DNA of 64,000 nucleotides, from the NCBI RefSeq assembly GCF_000279145.1, contig NC_018178.1, positions 2,021,001 to 2,085,000 of the forward strand, read 5' to 3'. Every line of letters begins with the position of its first letter. The stretch's first letter is position 1. Position numbers and translations under genes: made by a program. Origin of the DNA: Melioribacter roseus P3M-2. GTDB taxonomy: Bacteria > Bacteroidota > Ignavibacteria > Ignavibacteriales > Melioribacteraceae. This document shows, in pieces, positions 29,466-37,495 of the stretch. Below the pieces are notes generated by a model. The model did not search any database, was not told the DNA's origin, and saw only the letters and a program-made list of their open reading frames with translations.

Positions 29466-29569
29466 GATACTTCCCGATTAGAGTAAGTTCATTTCATTTT
29501 ACTGAGGGTGAAATTTCAGTCATAAGCTCATCAGCCTCTGGCTGAGATGAAGGCAGTATTAGAAGTATC
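29466..29569 (+). ncRNA. Candidate structured 5' leader (cis-regulatory RNA)
   Basis: An 8-bp perfect closing stem GATACTTC / GAAGTATC (29466-29473 with 29562-29569) encloses several shorter inverted repeats: AGTAA/TTACT (29482-29486, 29499-29503), the competing ACTGA/TCAGT (29501-29505, 29516-29520), and a strong CAGCC/GGCTG hairpin with loop TCT (29532-29544). It lies between a predicted promoter and the beta-barrel start. No known riboswitch core was recognised. This is inferred from base pairing only. Confidence 0.35.
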
Positions 29570-29613
29570 GTAGATAAATATAATTTCTAAAAACAAATTA
29601 CATTAAATATAAC

Positions 29614-30291
29614 ATGAGATATTACAGGATTACTTATTGTTTACTACCGTTAGCAATTATTTTTTATTCCAATAATTGCATGTCGCAACATAAAGTTATT
29701 TATGGAATTAAATCAGGAGTGGGCGTTTGGCAATTTATGTCATTAAAAGGCAACCCTAATTCCGGTGCTCCTTTAAAACGCTCATATCCGTTAGGAATTT
29801 CTTTTGGATTTTATGTCGAGAACATTTTGTCGGATAATTTCTCGTTAATTAATGAGTTGACATATGAATACACTAAAGCTGAGATTAATATATATACGGG
29901 AATTGAAGGACAGTTGAATCAAAGAGTTACTTCGCAATTCCTTGATATACCTGTTTTGTTAAAGTATAGAACACCAGCATTATGGAATACCTATTGTCTA
30001 ATTGGTCCCGGTATCGCGATTTTATTGGATGCAAATTATTCGTATTACGACCATATTTATTCTTTTTATAAAGGAGAAGTGAATATTACCAAAGAATTAC
30101 CGACGGTAAATATTTTCATAAATATAGGTATTGGAAAAGAATTCGGATTGTTAAAGAGTAATTTAATTATTGAATTAGTCGGGAAAATTGGTATAAATAA
30201 GAACCAATATAAAGGTAACTTGATTTATTATGATATAGGCGAATGGAAAAATGTGGGCGCATTTATACTCGTAGGTCTTAGATTACGATAA
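29614..30291 (+). CDS. Outer-membrane beta-barrel protein (PorT-like)
   Basis: A secreted barrel-type protein, 225 residues, with a hydrophobic signal segment (about residues 4-21) and probable cleavage near NNCMSQ. The mature part opens with YGIKSGVGVWQF and has paired strand segments (GISFGFYVENI, SLINELTYEYTKAEI, FLDIPVLLKYR, YCLIGPGIAILLD), ending with ILVGLRLR. This resembles the Bacteroidota/Ignavibacteriota 'porin family' barrels. No Shine-Dalgarno sequence precedes the ATG. Base composition is more AT-rich than in the backbone genes, in line with the rest of the island. It is followed after 53 bp by the split protease, possibly as its operon partner. Confidence 0.72.
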   Translation: MRYYRITYCLLPLAIIFYSNNCMSQHKVIYGIKSGVGVWQFMSLKGNPNSGAPLKRSYPLGISFGFYVENILSDNFSLINELTYEYTKAEINIYTGIEGQLNQRVTSQFLDIPVLLKYRTPALWNTYCLIGPGIAILLDANYSYYDHIYSFYKGEVNITKELPTVNIFINIGIGKEFGLLKSNLIIELVGKIGINKNQYKGNLIYYDIGEWKNVGAFILVGLRLR

Positions 30292-30879
30292 TACTGTAAA
30301 GTAAATCTTATAATCAAATGTTTCCTGTTCAAAAGGAGGGTAAAATGTATAAAAAATTATTCTTTTTCTGTTTAATAATTCCAATTATATCCATGTATGC
30401 TCAAAACGACCCATTAATTCAATACCAGTGGAATCTTAATAAAATTATGGCTCAAAATGCGTGGAATATAACAACTGGTAGTCCATCAATTATAATAGCT
30501 ATTTTAGATAATGGCATTGATTCAAATCATCCTGATTTACAAAACAAGTTGGTGATAGGTTATGATGTTATTGATAATGATAATACTACAGATCCATATG
30601 GAAATTATTGGCATGGGACCGCATGTGCTGGAGCGGCGGCAGCTGGAACTAATAATGGAATTGGCATTGCAAGCATTGGCTATAACTGCAAAATAATGCC
30701 TATACAGATAGCACATGATGATAATATAAATAATCCGATAAAATTTGTAACAGGTTTAAATTGGGCGGTTGCACATGGAGCAGATATAATTTGTTTTAGT
30801 GGACATACAGATAATAGCCAAGATGTACTTGATGCTATTGATTATGCAATGATCTTTCCCCCAAAAAGTATACAATAAG

Positions 30880-31752
30880 TTAAGCAACTCTTTCTTTAAT
30901 TTCTTCCTTATTTTTTTCTTCGAATTCAACCGGAGATAAATAACCCAAAGCTGAATGTAATCTCTGCCTGTTGTAAAATATTTCAATGTATCTAAATATA
31001 CTTTGCCTGGCTTCGTCACGCGTTTCATATTTCTCAAAATTCACCAATTCGGTTTTCAATGTATGAAAAAACGATTCCGTAATTGCATTGTCATAACAAT
31101 TGCCGCTCGAACTCATCGATTGTTTCATCTGATAGCTTTTCAATTGTTCTCTGAATGATTTGCTCGTATACTGACTGCCTCTGTCACTGTGAAAAATTAA
31201 CCCCGCCGGTGGATTTCTATGAATTACGGCAATCCTTAAAGCTCTATTTATTATTTCAGCGCTCAATCTCTGACTTACCGACCATCCCACTATCTTTCTT
31301 GAGTAAATATCCATTATCACTGCCAAATACAACCAGCCTTCTGATGTCCACAAATATGTTATATCGCTCGTCCAGACCTTATCTTTCTCTTCCGAACGAA
31401 AATTGCCTTTTACCAAATTTTCGCTCACCTCCGCTTTTCGATTCTGACGCGTCGTTGATTTGTATCTCTTCTTCATCTTGGCTCGTATATTGTGTAGCCT
31501 CATCAACCTTGCCACTTTCTTCCTGTTTACAATTATTCCATTCCTTCTGATCGACGCCGTTATCCTTGGCGATCCATACCTGCCATCGCTTCTATTGTAA
31601 TGAAATCTTATTATCTCTAATAATTTCCGATCTTCTATCTCTCTACTACTTAATTTCCTTTTTAGCCAATTATAATACCCGGAGCGACTGACCCGTAATA
31701 CCCGGCACATTAACTCTAAAGGATAATTCCTTCGGTTCTCTTTTATGAACAT
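30880..31752 (-). CDS. IS3-family transposase OrfB (DDE integrase)
   Basis: The catalytic part of the transposase, 290 residues. An N-terminal HTH_21 region (LMCRVLRVSRSGYYNWL) precedes the rve integrase core. The DDE triad is in WTSDITYL (about 129), FHSDRGSQY (about 189) and ITESFFHTLK (about 225), followed by the IEIFYNRQRLHSALGYLSP signature. All catalytic residues are intact, so the element may be active. It is probably translated mainly as a -1 frameshift fusion with OrfA; the internal ATG at its 5' end may be used weakly or not at all. Confidence 0.95.
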   Translation of the reverse strand: MFIKENRRNYPLELMCRVLRVSRSGYYNWLKRKLSSREIEDRKLLEIIRFHYNRSDGRYGSPRITASIRRNGIIVNRKKVARLMRLHNIRAKMKKRYKSTTRQNRKAEVSENLVKGNFRSEEKDKVWTSDITYLWTSEGWLYLAVIMDIYSRKIVGWSVSQRLSAEIINRALRIAVIHRNPPAGLIFHSDRGSQYTSKSFREQLKSYQMKQSMSSSGNCYDNAITESFFHTLKTELVNFEKYETRDEARQSIFRYIEIFYNRQRLHSALGYLSPVEFEEKNKEEIKERVA

Positions 31753-31757
31753 ATATT

Positions 31758-32054
31758 TTACTCCGTATCCTTTGAAAAAAAAGATATGGCTTTTTTTAAT
31801 ATGTCTCTTTCCATTTTTACTCGCTTGAGCTCCCTCTCAAGTCGTCTTATTTCTTCATCTTCCGGTTTTAATTTCCCTTTTCCCGGAAATGCATTATTCT
31901 TGTCTTCGAGATATTTCTTCTTCCATTTATGAATCGAGTTCTCGCTTATGCCCAAGTCTCTGGATACTTCTGCCACCGACATTCCTTCTTCGGTTACCAT
32001 TTTGACTGCCGATAGCTTAAACTCTTTGTCGTAGGTTCTTCTTGTTTGTCCCAT
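31758..32054 (-). CDS. IS3-family transposase OrfA
   Basis: A 98-residue DNA-binding protein with a helix-turn-helix (about 15-45, VAEVSRDLGISENSIHKWKKKY) and a C-terminal leucine-zipper-like coiled coil (about 65-95, RRLERELKRVKMERDILKKAI). It recognises the inverted repeats in related elements. The sequence A AAA AAA G at codons LKK (31790-31797) is a canonical -1 slippery site. A shift there removes the OrfA stop and fuses it to OrfB without interruption, giving the OrfAB transposase. OrfA alone usually has regulatory activity in relatives. Confidence 0.94.
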   Translation of the reverse strand: MGQTRRTYDKEFKLSAVKMVTEEGMSVAEVSRDLGISENSIHKWKKKYLEDKNNAFPGKGKLKPEDEEIRRLERELKRVKMERDILKKAISFFSKDTE

Positions 32055-34336
32055 CTTAGTGTTCTCCTATATTTGTTTTAATTTAAATATAGTTGCTTTT
32101 CTGTCTGTCTACAAGATGGGGGCAAGATCACAACTACGTATGGTCGTGATGGTAAGGGTTGTATATTTGTTAAATCTGCTGGTAACCAAGGAAGTGAAGG
32201 TATAACTTTCCCTGGAAGATATTCAAAGGTACTCGCAGTAGGAGCAATAGATTCAAATGACATCCGAGTACCAATCAGCAGTTATGGTCCAGAATTAGAT
32301 GTAGTGGCACCAAGTAATATTTTTTCAACAGATATTTCTGGTGATGCAGGATTAAAAAGTGGAGATTATTTCGGTTATTTTCAGAATACCTCTTCAGCAG
32401 CGCCACAAGTCGCTGGTTTAGCTGGATTAATATTATCTCTAAATAATAATCTATCAGAGGAAGAAGTTAGTAAAATTATTTGTTATACTGCTGATGATGT
32501 AAACACTAATGGATTTGATAATGAAACTGGCTGGGGAAGAATTAATGCTTACAGAGCACTTAATGCAATAAATCATACTACAGTTAATGGAATTTTGCCA
32601 AGTGAAGAAATATGGTTTGGAACAATCAACTTAACTGGGAATGTATTCGTCCCTAGCAGTGCCAGGTTAACTATCCTTTCAAGTGCAATTATATATTTGG
32701 GTACTAATTCAATCATTTCCACTGGTGGCACAATACATGTGGAAGATGGAGCAACAATAAACGGCTTGCGAGCAAAGTTGAAAAATACATATTCATCAAG
32801 CTATAAAGGATTATTCAGTACAGTTCAATCAGCAATCGATAATGCCGGTCAGTTAGATGAAATTCATATAGTAGGCGGACCATACAACGAAAACTTAAAC
32901 ATATCTAACAAAAATAGTATTTCAATCTACAGTGGGATAATCAATGGTACTATAACAGCGACTAATTCTCCAGGTCTGCAAATATTCGGAACAGAGTGCA
33001 ATGCAATCTATTTGAACAACTGCACATTTCCAGTATTTAATAATGTATATATTTATGGGAACGGCTCAGGAACAGGATTGAGTCTTTACAACACGGATTA
33101 TAATCCGGGAAATATGTTTAACACAATGGTCTGGAATTTTTCAACAGGATTTTATGCAAGCAACAGCTGGTGTTACTTAAATTCCGGAAATATATTTTAT
33201 GAAAACAGCAGTGGAGTTGTATCTGCTTATAACTCAAACCTTAGTTTATACTATAATGAACTATGCAACATATCAGGATATCATTTGACAGCAGGGTACG
33301 GCGGATATATTTATGCACTGGGATGTTATTATGATAATGGAGTACCACGAATATTCCAGAACTATGGCACAGTAGAAGTTAATGGAGCGAATGTTTGTAC
33401 TTTACCGAAAAGGAGCAGCACTGCAGAAAACATAAACACAGAAATAAGGAATGAACCAGTCGAAGGGGAATTCAAAGAGATTAATAATATGTTATATGAT
33501 TTATCAAATCGTGTAAATGATGATATAACACGGAGTGGAAAATTTAATAAAGAGAAATTTCGAAATGAATATGTAAGTGTAACAAACAGACTGAAGAATT
33601 ATATTGAAAGGAATACTGATTCAAATCTTTCAGGAGCTGTCCTTACCACAGCAGTTCATTGTTTCAGAAGAATTGAAGATTATGAATCGATGAAGGATTT
33701 TCTTGAAGGTATAAGTAAGAATGTAAACATAAGAAATGAAATAAGAAACTTAGCAAAGAGATACATGATAGATTATTATTCTAAAAAGGAAGACTTCTTC
33801 ACAGCTTTATCTATTGCAGATGAAATAATACAAGAAGAAAAATCCAATAAAAATTTTGTTAATGATGCTTTATATGCCAGAGGATTGATATATGCACATA
33901 ATCTGAAAGAAGTAAATAAAGCTAAAAAATGTTTTGATGAAATAGTAAAAAATAGTTCGGATAAGAATTTGATAGAATTAGCAGAGAATCAGTTAAAGTT
34001 GTTAGGATATGAAACAGAAAAAGAGAAGAAAGAAGTTATAAGTAAAATTTCGAACTCAAAAATAGAAATCAGCAATTATCCCAACCCATTCAATCCATCA
34101 ACAGTAATCAGTTATCAATTACCGGAAAGAAGTTTGGTAACAATAAAAGTCTATGACATTTTAGGGAGGGAAATAGCAACACTTATAGATGAATATCAGG
34201 AAGCAGGAACTTACAGTGTGGAATTTTCAGCAGATGAATATCAACTTTCGAGCGGAATATATTTTTACACGTTGAAAGCGGGGAATAATTATGCAGTTAA
34301 GAAGATGTTGCTGGCGAAGTAGGTTAAATTACAAGT

Positions 34337-34675
34337 ATTGCCATATTCGCGTTTAGGTCCGGGCGCCTGCCTACCGGTAGGGAGGTTCTTCGTGCGGGAG
34401 TTAGGGGGTTTAAAGATAGAGATTCTACACCCGCCGATGGCGGGTTCAGAAAGACATAAAGTATTAATTTTACTTTCACCATTGTATTGAATATTGCGAA
34501 CGCTGTAATTTGTCTTTCTAAGGAGATCCGACGTAGACGGAACGACGAAGAATCTGTATGACAATTTGATTTACTTAACTGACTTGGAGATTCTTCCTCC
34601 GCCTGCGGCGGGGTCAGAGTGACCATGATCTTTGCATCCGTGGCGCGCTATGAGGTTTAATTTGAGTTTGCTTCG
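34337..34675 (+). repeat. Direct repeat flanking the island, copy B
   Basis: Same order as copy A. The first hairpin is altered to cctgcctaccggtagggagg, where the cctacc/ggtagg part still pairs. Module 1 has ACCCGCCGATGGCGGGT. Module 3 has CCTCCGCCTGCGGCGGGG. Substitutions are concentrated in the palindrome centres and loops. It starts 14 bp after the protease stop codon. Confidence 0.88.
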
Positions 34676-34774
34676 CCGGTTGCATTTTGCTTTTCCCTCG
34701 CAAAGGCAAGCTCGCAGTTAGAGCGTAAGGATGCAGTTATACAAATGCTTAATTGGGAATATTTAAAATAAAAT

Positions 34775-34820
34775 CAGGGCGTCCGTAATCATCCGTTAAA
34801 TCGTAATTCCGGACTGCCCC
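34775..34820 (-). terminator. Candidate terminator of the DUF6249-like gene
   Basis: Read on the - strand, GGGCAGTCCG and CGGACGCCC can pair with one bulged base across a loop of about 24 bases, followed by TGATTTTATTTT. It lies just after the stop of the - strand membrane-protein gene. Confidence 0.4.
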
Positions 34821-34835
34821 GTTAATATGATTTGA

Positions 34836-35210
34836 TTAATTCGCAGCGCCGGCGTCTTCTTCGTCTTTATCCGCCTTCTCGTATTTTCTTCCCATTATGT
34901 AAGCCGCTACAAATCCCAGACCGGTCAACACAAAAATCATGAACGGTATCCATTCCTCCGAACCCGTCGCGTTTTCGAAAAGCATTCCCAATCCCAATCC
35001 GAATCCGAAAAAGACCAGTATGATTCCGGCTTTTAACAAACCGTAGCCGTTCTTTTTATAACGCATTAATTCTATCATCTGTTCGTAAGAGAGCCCTTTT
35101 TCTATCATTAACTGTTTTTCCCTCGAACGGAAATAGAAATACATTATAATTACCAATCCTGTTACGAGAATTGATATTATCGGTATAAATAAAGCGATTG
35201 TGCCTTCCAT
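34836..35210 (-). CDS. Small membrane protein, DUF6249-like
   Basis: A 124-residue protein with three hydrophobic helices: about residues 4-27, 59-80 and 88-108. A polar loop after the first contains SREKQLMIEKGLSYEQM, and the C-terminus is acidic (KADKDEEDAGAAN). This is the layout of DUF6249 proteins found beside ECF sigma genes in the FCB group; no activity is known. The start has a good Shine-Dalgarno (GGAGGA). It diverges from the ECF sigma gene, and a promoter half-site in the shared region points to it, so it is probably a target of that sigma factor. Confidence 0.72.
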   Translation of the reverse strand: MEGTIALFIPIISILVTGLVIIMYFYFRSREKQLMIEKGLSYEQMIELMRYKKNGYGLLKAGIILVFFGFGLGLGMLFENATGSEEWIPFMIFVLTGLGFVAAYIMGRKYEKADKDEEDAGAAN

Positions 35211-35250
35211 TTTATCCTCCGCATTGTAATAAGTTTTTTTTCTACCTCTT

Positions 35251-35329
35251 TTGACATATATTGACGTTTGAAAGGTTACAAAAAAAATTTATAAAAATTG
35301 TAACCCGGAATACTCCTTTTCACGTCTAA
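35251..35329. promoter_or_regulatory. Divergent ECF-type promoters with a symmetric -35 pair
   Basis: GTAACC (35300-35305), 17 bp, then CGTCTA (35323-35328) is a typical ECF promoter for the sigma gene. Its mirror, GGTTAC at 35274-35279, with TGTCAA 17 bp away on the - strand (35251-35256), would drive the DUF6249-like gene. The -35 elements form a perfect inverted repeat around a 20-bp AT-rich spacer. The pattern implies autoregulation by the ECF factor. Confidence 0.6.
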
Positions 35330-35336
35330 ATATGCG

Positions 35337-35903
35337 ATGAAAAATCTAAGCGACATAGAAATAATCGAATCGGTTAAACGGGGCAACGACGCCGATTTTA
35401 CTTTGATTGTAGACAGGTACAAGGACAAAGCTTTTAATTTGCTCAAACGAATGCTGAAGAACGATATGGACGCAGAGGAAGCGCTTCAGGACAGTTTCCT
35501 GAAAGCTTTCAGATATTTAACTCAATTCAGGGAAGAAGCCAGTTTCTCCACTTGGTTTTACAGGATTGTCTATAATACCGCTCTCAGCGTAATCGCTTCG
35601 AAAAAAAGGAAGATCGAAAAAGAGATGGCTTCGCTTGAGGACATGCCCGAACTTATCAGTTACGATCGCGAAATTTACGCCAAAGCAGAAAATCCGGAAG
35701 AGTATTTAATGAAACTAATAGATAAATTGCCTGTAAGAAACGCGCTGGTTCTTATTCTTTATTATATCGACGGGTTGTCGCTCAACGAGATAAGTCGCGT
35801 TATGGATATTTCGCTTGTGAATGCCAAAGTGCTGCTGCATCGTTCCAGAAATATACTGAGAGATTTGCTGTTAAAGCATAATTATCAGGAGGAGATATTA
35901 TGA
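35337..35903 (+). CDS. ECF-family RNA polymerase sigma factor
   Basis: A 188-residue ECF sigma factor. Region 2 is at about 10-80 (DADFTLIVDRYKDKAFNLL, AEEALQDSFLKAFRYL, FSTWFYRIVYNTA). Region 4 is at about 125-180 (YIDGLSLNEISRVMDISLVNAKVLLHRSRNIL). There is no Shine-Dalgarno sequence before the ATG. The predicted -10 element ends about 8 bp before it, so a leaderless or nearly leaderless transcript is likely. The next gene overlaps by 4 bp and encodes a membrane protein that probably acts as its anti-sigma factor. Confidence 0.9.
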   Translation: MKNLSDIEIIESVKRGNDADFTLIVDRYKDKAFNLLKRMLKNDMDAEEALQDSFLKAFRYLTQFREEASFSTWFYRIVYNTALSVIASKKRKIEKEMASLEDMPELISYDREIYAKAENPEEYLMKLIDKLPVRNALVLILYYIDGLSLNEISRVMDISLVNAKVLLHRSRNILRDLLLKHNYQEEIL

Positions 35904-36400
35904 ACATAGATGAATTGCTCAACGACTATATCGACGGATCTGCCGACTCGAATAAAATCAATGAGTTGAAAGAACTGCTGGAAAAAGATGAAACGACGGC
36001 AAAAAAATTGAAAGCTCTGAAAGCCGTCGATGTTTTAATGCGTCGAATGGATTACGAAAAAGCTCCGCGTGATTTTTCGGAAAAATTTGCCGCGGCATTG
36101 GCTAAAAATGGAGCGGTCAAAAAAGTACGGAAAGATTTTGTTACTCCAACGATATTGTCTTTATTTTTGACCGTAATGTTAGGCATTCTCGCCGTTTCTT
36201 TTTATTACAGTTACAAAACAATCGACAATACAGGCGCGTTAACCGGGATTTTGAGGGACGTTTCAAACGGTATAAATTTTATCGCCGGCAATAAACTGTT
36301 CCACCTTCTCGGCGCTTCGGTTTCATTGATTGCGTTGACGATTCTCTATTTGTTGAACGAAACGCATCGTCGTTTCCGCAAAAAGCTTAAAGACCTCTGA
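35900..36400 (+). CDS. Membrane protein, probable anti-sigma factor of the adjacent ECF sigma
   Basis: A 166-residue protein with an acidic N-terminal helical region (MNIDELLNDYIDGSADSNKI) resembling the start of anti-sigma domains. Two hydrophobic helices follow, at about residues 84-105 and 136-154, with a short loop between and a basic cytosolic tail. The zinc HxxxCxxC motif of many anti-sigma factors is absent. It overlaps the sigma gene by 4 bp, so coupled translation at a fixed ratio is expected. The function is inferred from position and topology. Confidence 0.65.
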   Translation: MNIDELLNDYIDGSADSNKINELKELLEKDETTAKKLKALKAVDVLMRRMDYEKAPRDFSEKFAAALAKNGAVKKVRKDFVTPTILSLFLTVMLGILAVSFYYSYKTIDNTGALTGILRDVSNGINFIAGNKLFHLLGASVSLIALTILYLLNETHRRFRKKLKDL

Positions 36401-36583
36401 TCTTCAAGCTTAATAAACAATTTCGTTTCCCCCTGTATTTATGTTAAAATTCCAGCGCAAGTAAATTTTGAGTTGCTTTTCGGTAAAGCCTGATTCCTAT
36501 TGAATGTTTATTCGAGTATTGTCGTTAATAACTGTCAGAGTATTATATAATTTATTATTTTTGTGTGTAAAAAAAGGAAGACT

Positions 36584-37495
36584 ATGAGCGTAAAAGCGGG
36601 TTTCGTTTCGATCATAGGAAAACCGAATGTTGGAAAATCGACTTTGATGAATGCGTTAATCGGCGAAAAGCTGTCGATTACAGCCAATAAACCTCAAACA
36701 ACGCGTAAAAAAATTATCGGAATTCTTTCGGACGAAAATTATCAAATTATCTTTCAGGACACGCCGGGAATTCTCAATCCCGAATATTTAATGCAGGAAA
36801 GAATGTATGAATACATTACGGAAGCCGTTAAGGATGCCGATTTACTTTTGTTTATGATCGATATTTCAACAGACCCTACGGGGCAACGCACGCTTTCGGA
36901 CGAAAGGGTTTATAATCTCCTTAAAGACAAGTCGATTAAAAAAATTCTGCTTATTAATAAAGTCGACTTGGTTTCACAAAACGAAGTGGAAGCCCTTATT
37001 CGACAGCTCGAAAAAAATGATTTGTTCGAAAAAATAATACCGATTTCGGCTACGGCGAATTATAACCTTCAAACCGTTATCGATACTATACTCGAATATT
37101 TGCCCGAGCATCCGAAGTACTTTCCCGACGATCAATTGAGCGACGCAAACGAAAGATTTTTTGTTTCGGAAATTATTCGGGAAAAAATATTCGAAATGTA
37201 CCAGGAAGAAATTCCTTACAGTACTGAAGTGGTAATCGAAGAATTCAAAGAACGCGAAAACGCCAAAGATTATATAAGGGCGGTTATCGTAGTCGAAAAA
37301 GAAACTCAAAAACCGATAATAATCGGCGCCAAAGGCGAAATGATTAAAAAGCTCGGCAGAAAAGCGCGCGAAGCCATCGAAGCTTTTCTCGGCAGGGAAG
37401 TTTATCTGGAACTTTTCGTTAAAGTAAGAGAAAAATGGCGTTCCAATCCGCATATGCTTAAATCATTCGGTTATATCAAACCAGATGAAAAATAA
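36584..37495 (+). CDS. era: GTPase Era
   Basis: An essential GTPase in 16S rRNA maturation and 30S assembly, 303 residues from the chosen ATG. An upstream in-frame GTG (36563) is rejected, because the ATG has an AAGGAAG ribosome-binding site and gives the family's normal N-terminus MSVKAGFVSIIG. G1 is GKPNVGKST (about 10-18), G3 DTPGI, G4 NKVD, and the C-terminal KH domain carries IIGAKGEMIKKLGRKAR (about 245-261). The last 11 bases overlap the next gene. Confidence 0.96.
   Translation: MSVKAGFVSIIGKPNVGKSTLMNALIGEKLSITANKPQTTRKKIIGILSDENYQIIFQDTPGILNPEYLMQERMYEYITEAVKDADLLLFMIDISTDPTGQRTLSDERVYNLLKDKSIKKILLINKVDLVSQNEVEALIRQLEKNDLFEKIIPISATANYNLQTVIDTILEYLPEHPKYFPDDQLSDANERFFVSEIIREKIFEMYQEEIPYSTEVVIEEFKERENAKDYIRAVIVVEKETQKPIIIGAKGEMIKKLGRKAREAIEAFLGREVYLELFVKVREKWRSNPHMLKSFGYIKPDEK

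Larger units (their letters stand above)
28672..29613. other. 942-bp non-coding region: repeat copy A, minisatellite and leader
   Basis: No convincing coding frame is present; open frames here are low-complexity or antisense. The left half is the first copy of a direct repeat found again at 34.3 kb. The centre contains short variants of 'ccctaatc' and a minisatellite. The right end holds a good sigma-70-type promoter and a leader that can fold, ahead of the beta-barrel gene. Each is listed separately. Confidence 0.8.
30850..32130 (-). mobile_element. IS3-family insertion sequence, 1281 bp
   Basis: Terminal inverted repeats TGATCTTTCCCCCA (left) and, read on the other strand, TGATCTTGCCCCCA (right) match at 13 of 14 positions, and have the TG...CA ends usual for IS3. 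The 3-bp target duplication CAA flanks both ends (30847-30849, 32131-32133). Two overlapping-frame genes (orfA, orfB) are on the - strand. A slippery A7G lies in orfA. The element looks complete and young, since repeats and duplication are intact. Confidence 0.95.
30345..34322 (+). pseudogene. Subtilisin-like (S8) protease with T9SS sorting domain, split by an IS3 element
   Basis: The start is the ATG after AGGAGGG. A signal peptide (about residues 1-19) is followed by the S8 catalytic Asp in AILDNGID (about 55) and His in WHGTACAG (about 90). The insertion element enters after a Tyr-Ala codon pair (30848) and the frame stops at 30878. Deleting 30850-32130 plus one CAA copy restores a continuous frame through the AGNQG segment and the catalytic Ser in NTSSAAPQ (about 255). 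The restored protein has about 897 residues. It continues with a beta-helix-like region (about 400-560), a helical repeat region (about 600-790), and a C-terminal sorting domain with YPNPFNPST (about 816) and GIYFYTLKAG. It is almost certainly inactive as found. Confidence 0.9.
34323..34835. other. 513-bp non-coding region with repeat copy B
   Basis: Holds the second direct repeat (34337-34675) and, after it, about 160 bp of unremarkable sequence with a candidate terminator for the - strand gene. Open frames across the repeat run antisense and are low-complexity, so they are not called as genes. Confidence 0.8.

Noticed and set aside
29526..29570. TPP riboswitch (ggctgagatga resembles the CUGAGA motif)
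   Set aside because: The ACCTGATC and GCGTAGGGA parts of the TPP core are absent, and the downstream gene is not thiamine-related.
30318..30344. Upstream ATG as start of the split protease
   Set aside because: The AGGAGGG site and the signal peptide both fit the ATG at 30345; the extra nine residues are polar and lie before the ribosome-binding site.
31155..31550. 131-residue + strand frame inside the IS element
   Set aside because: It is antisense to OrfB with Ser/Leu-rich low-complexity sequence, a typical shadow of the transposase gene.
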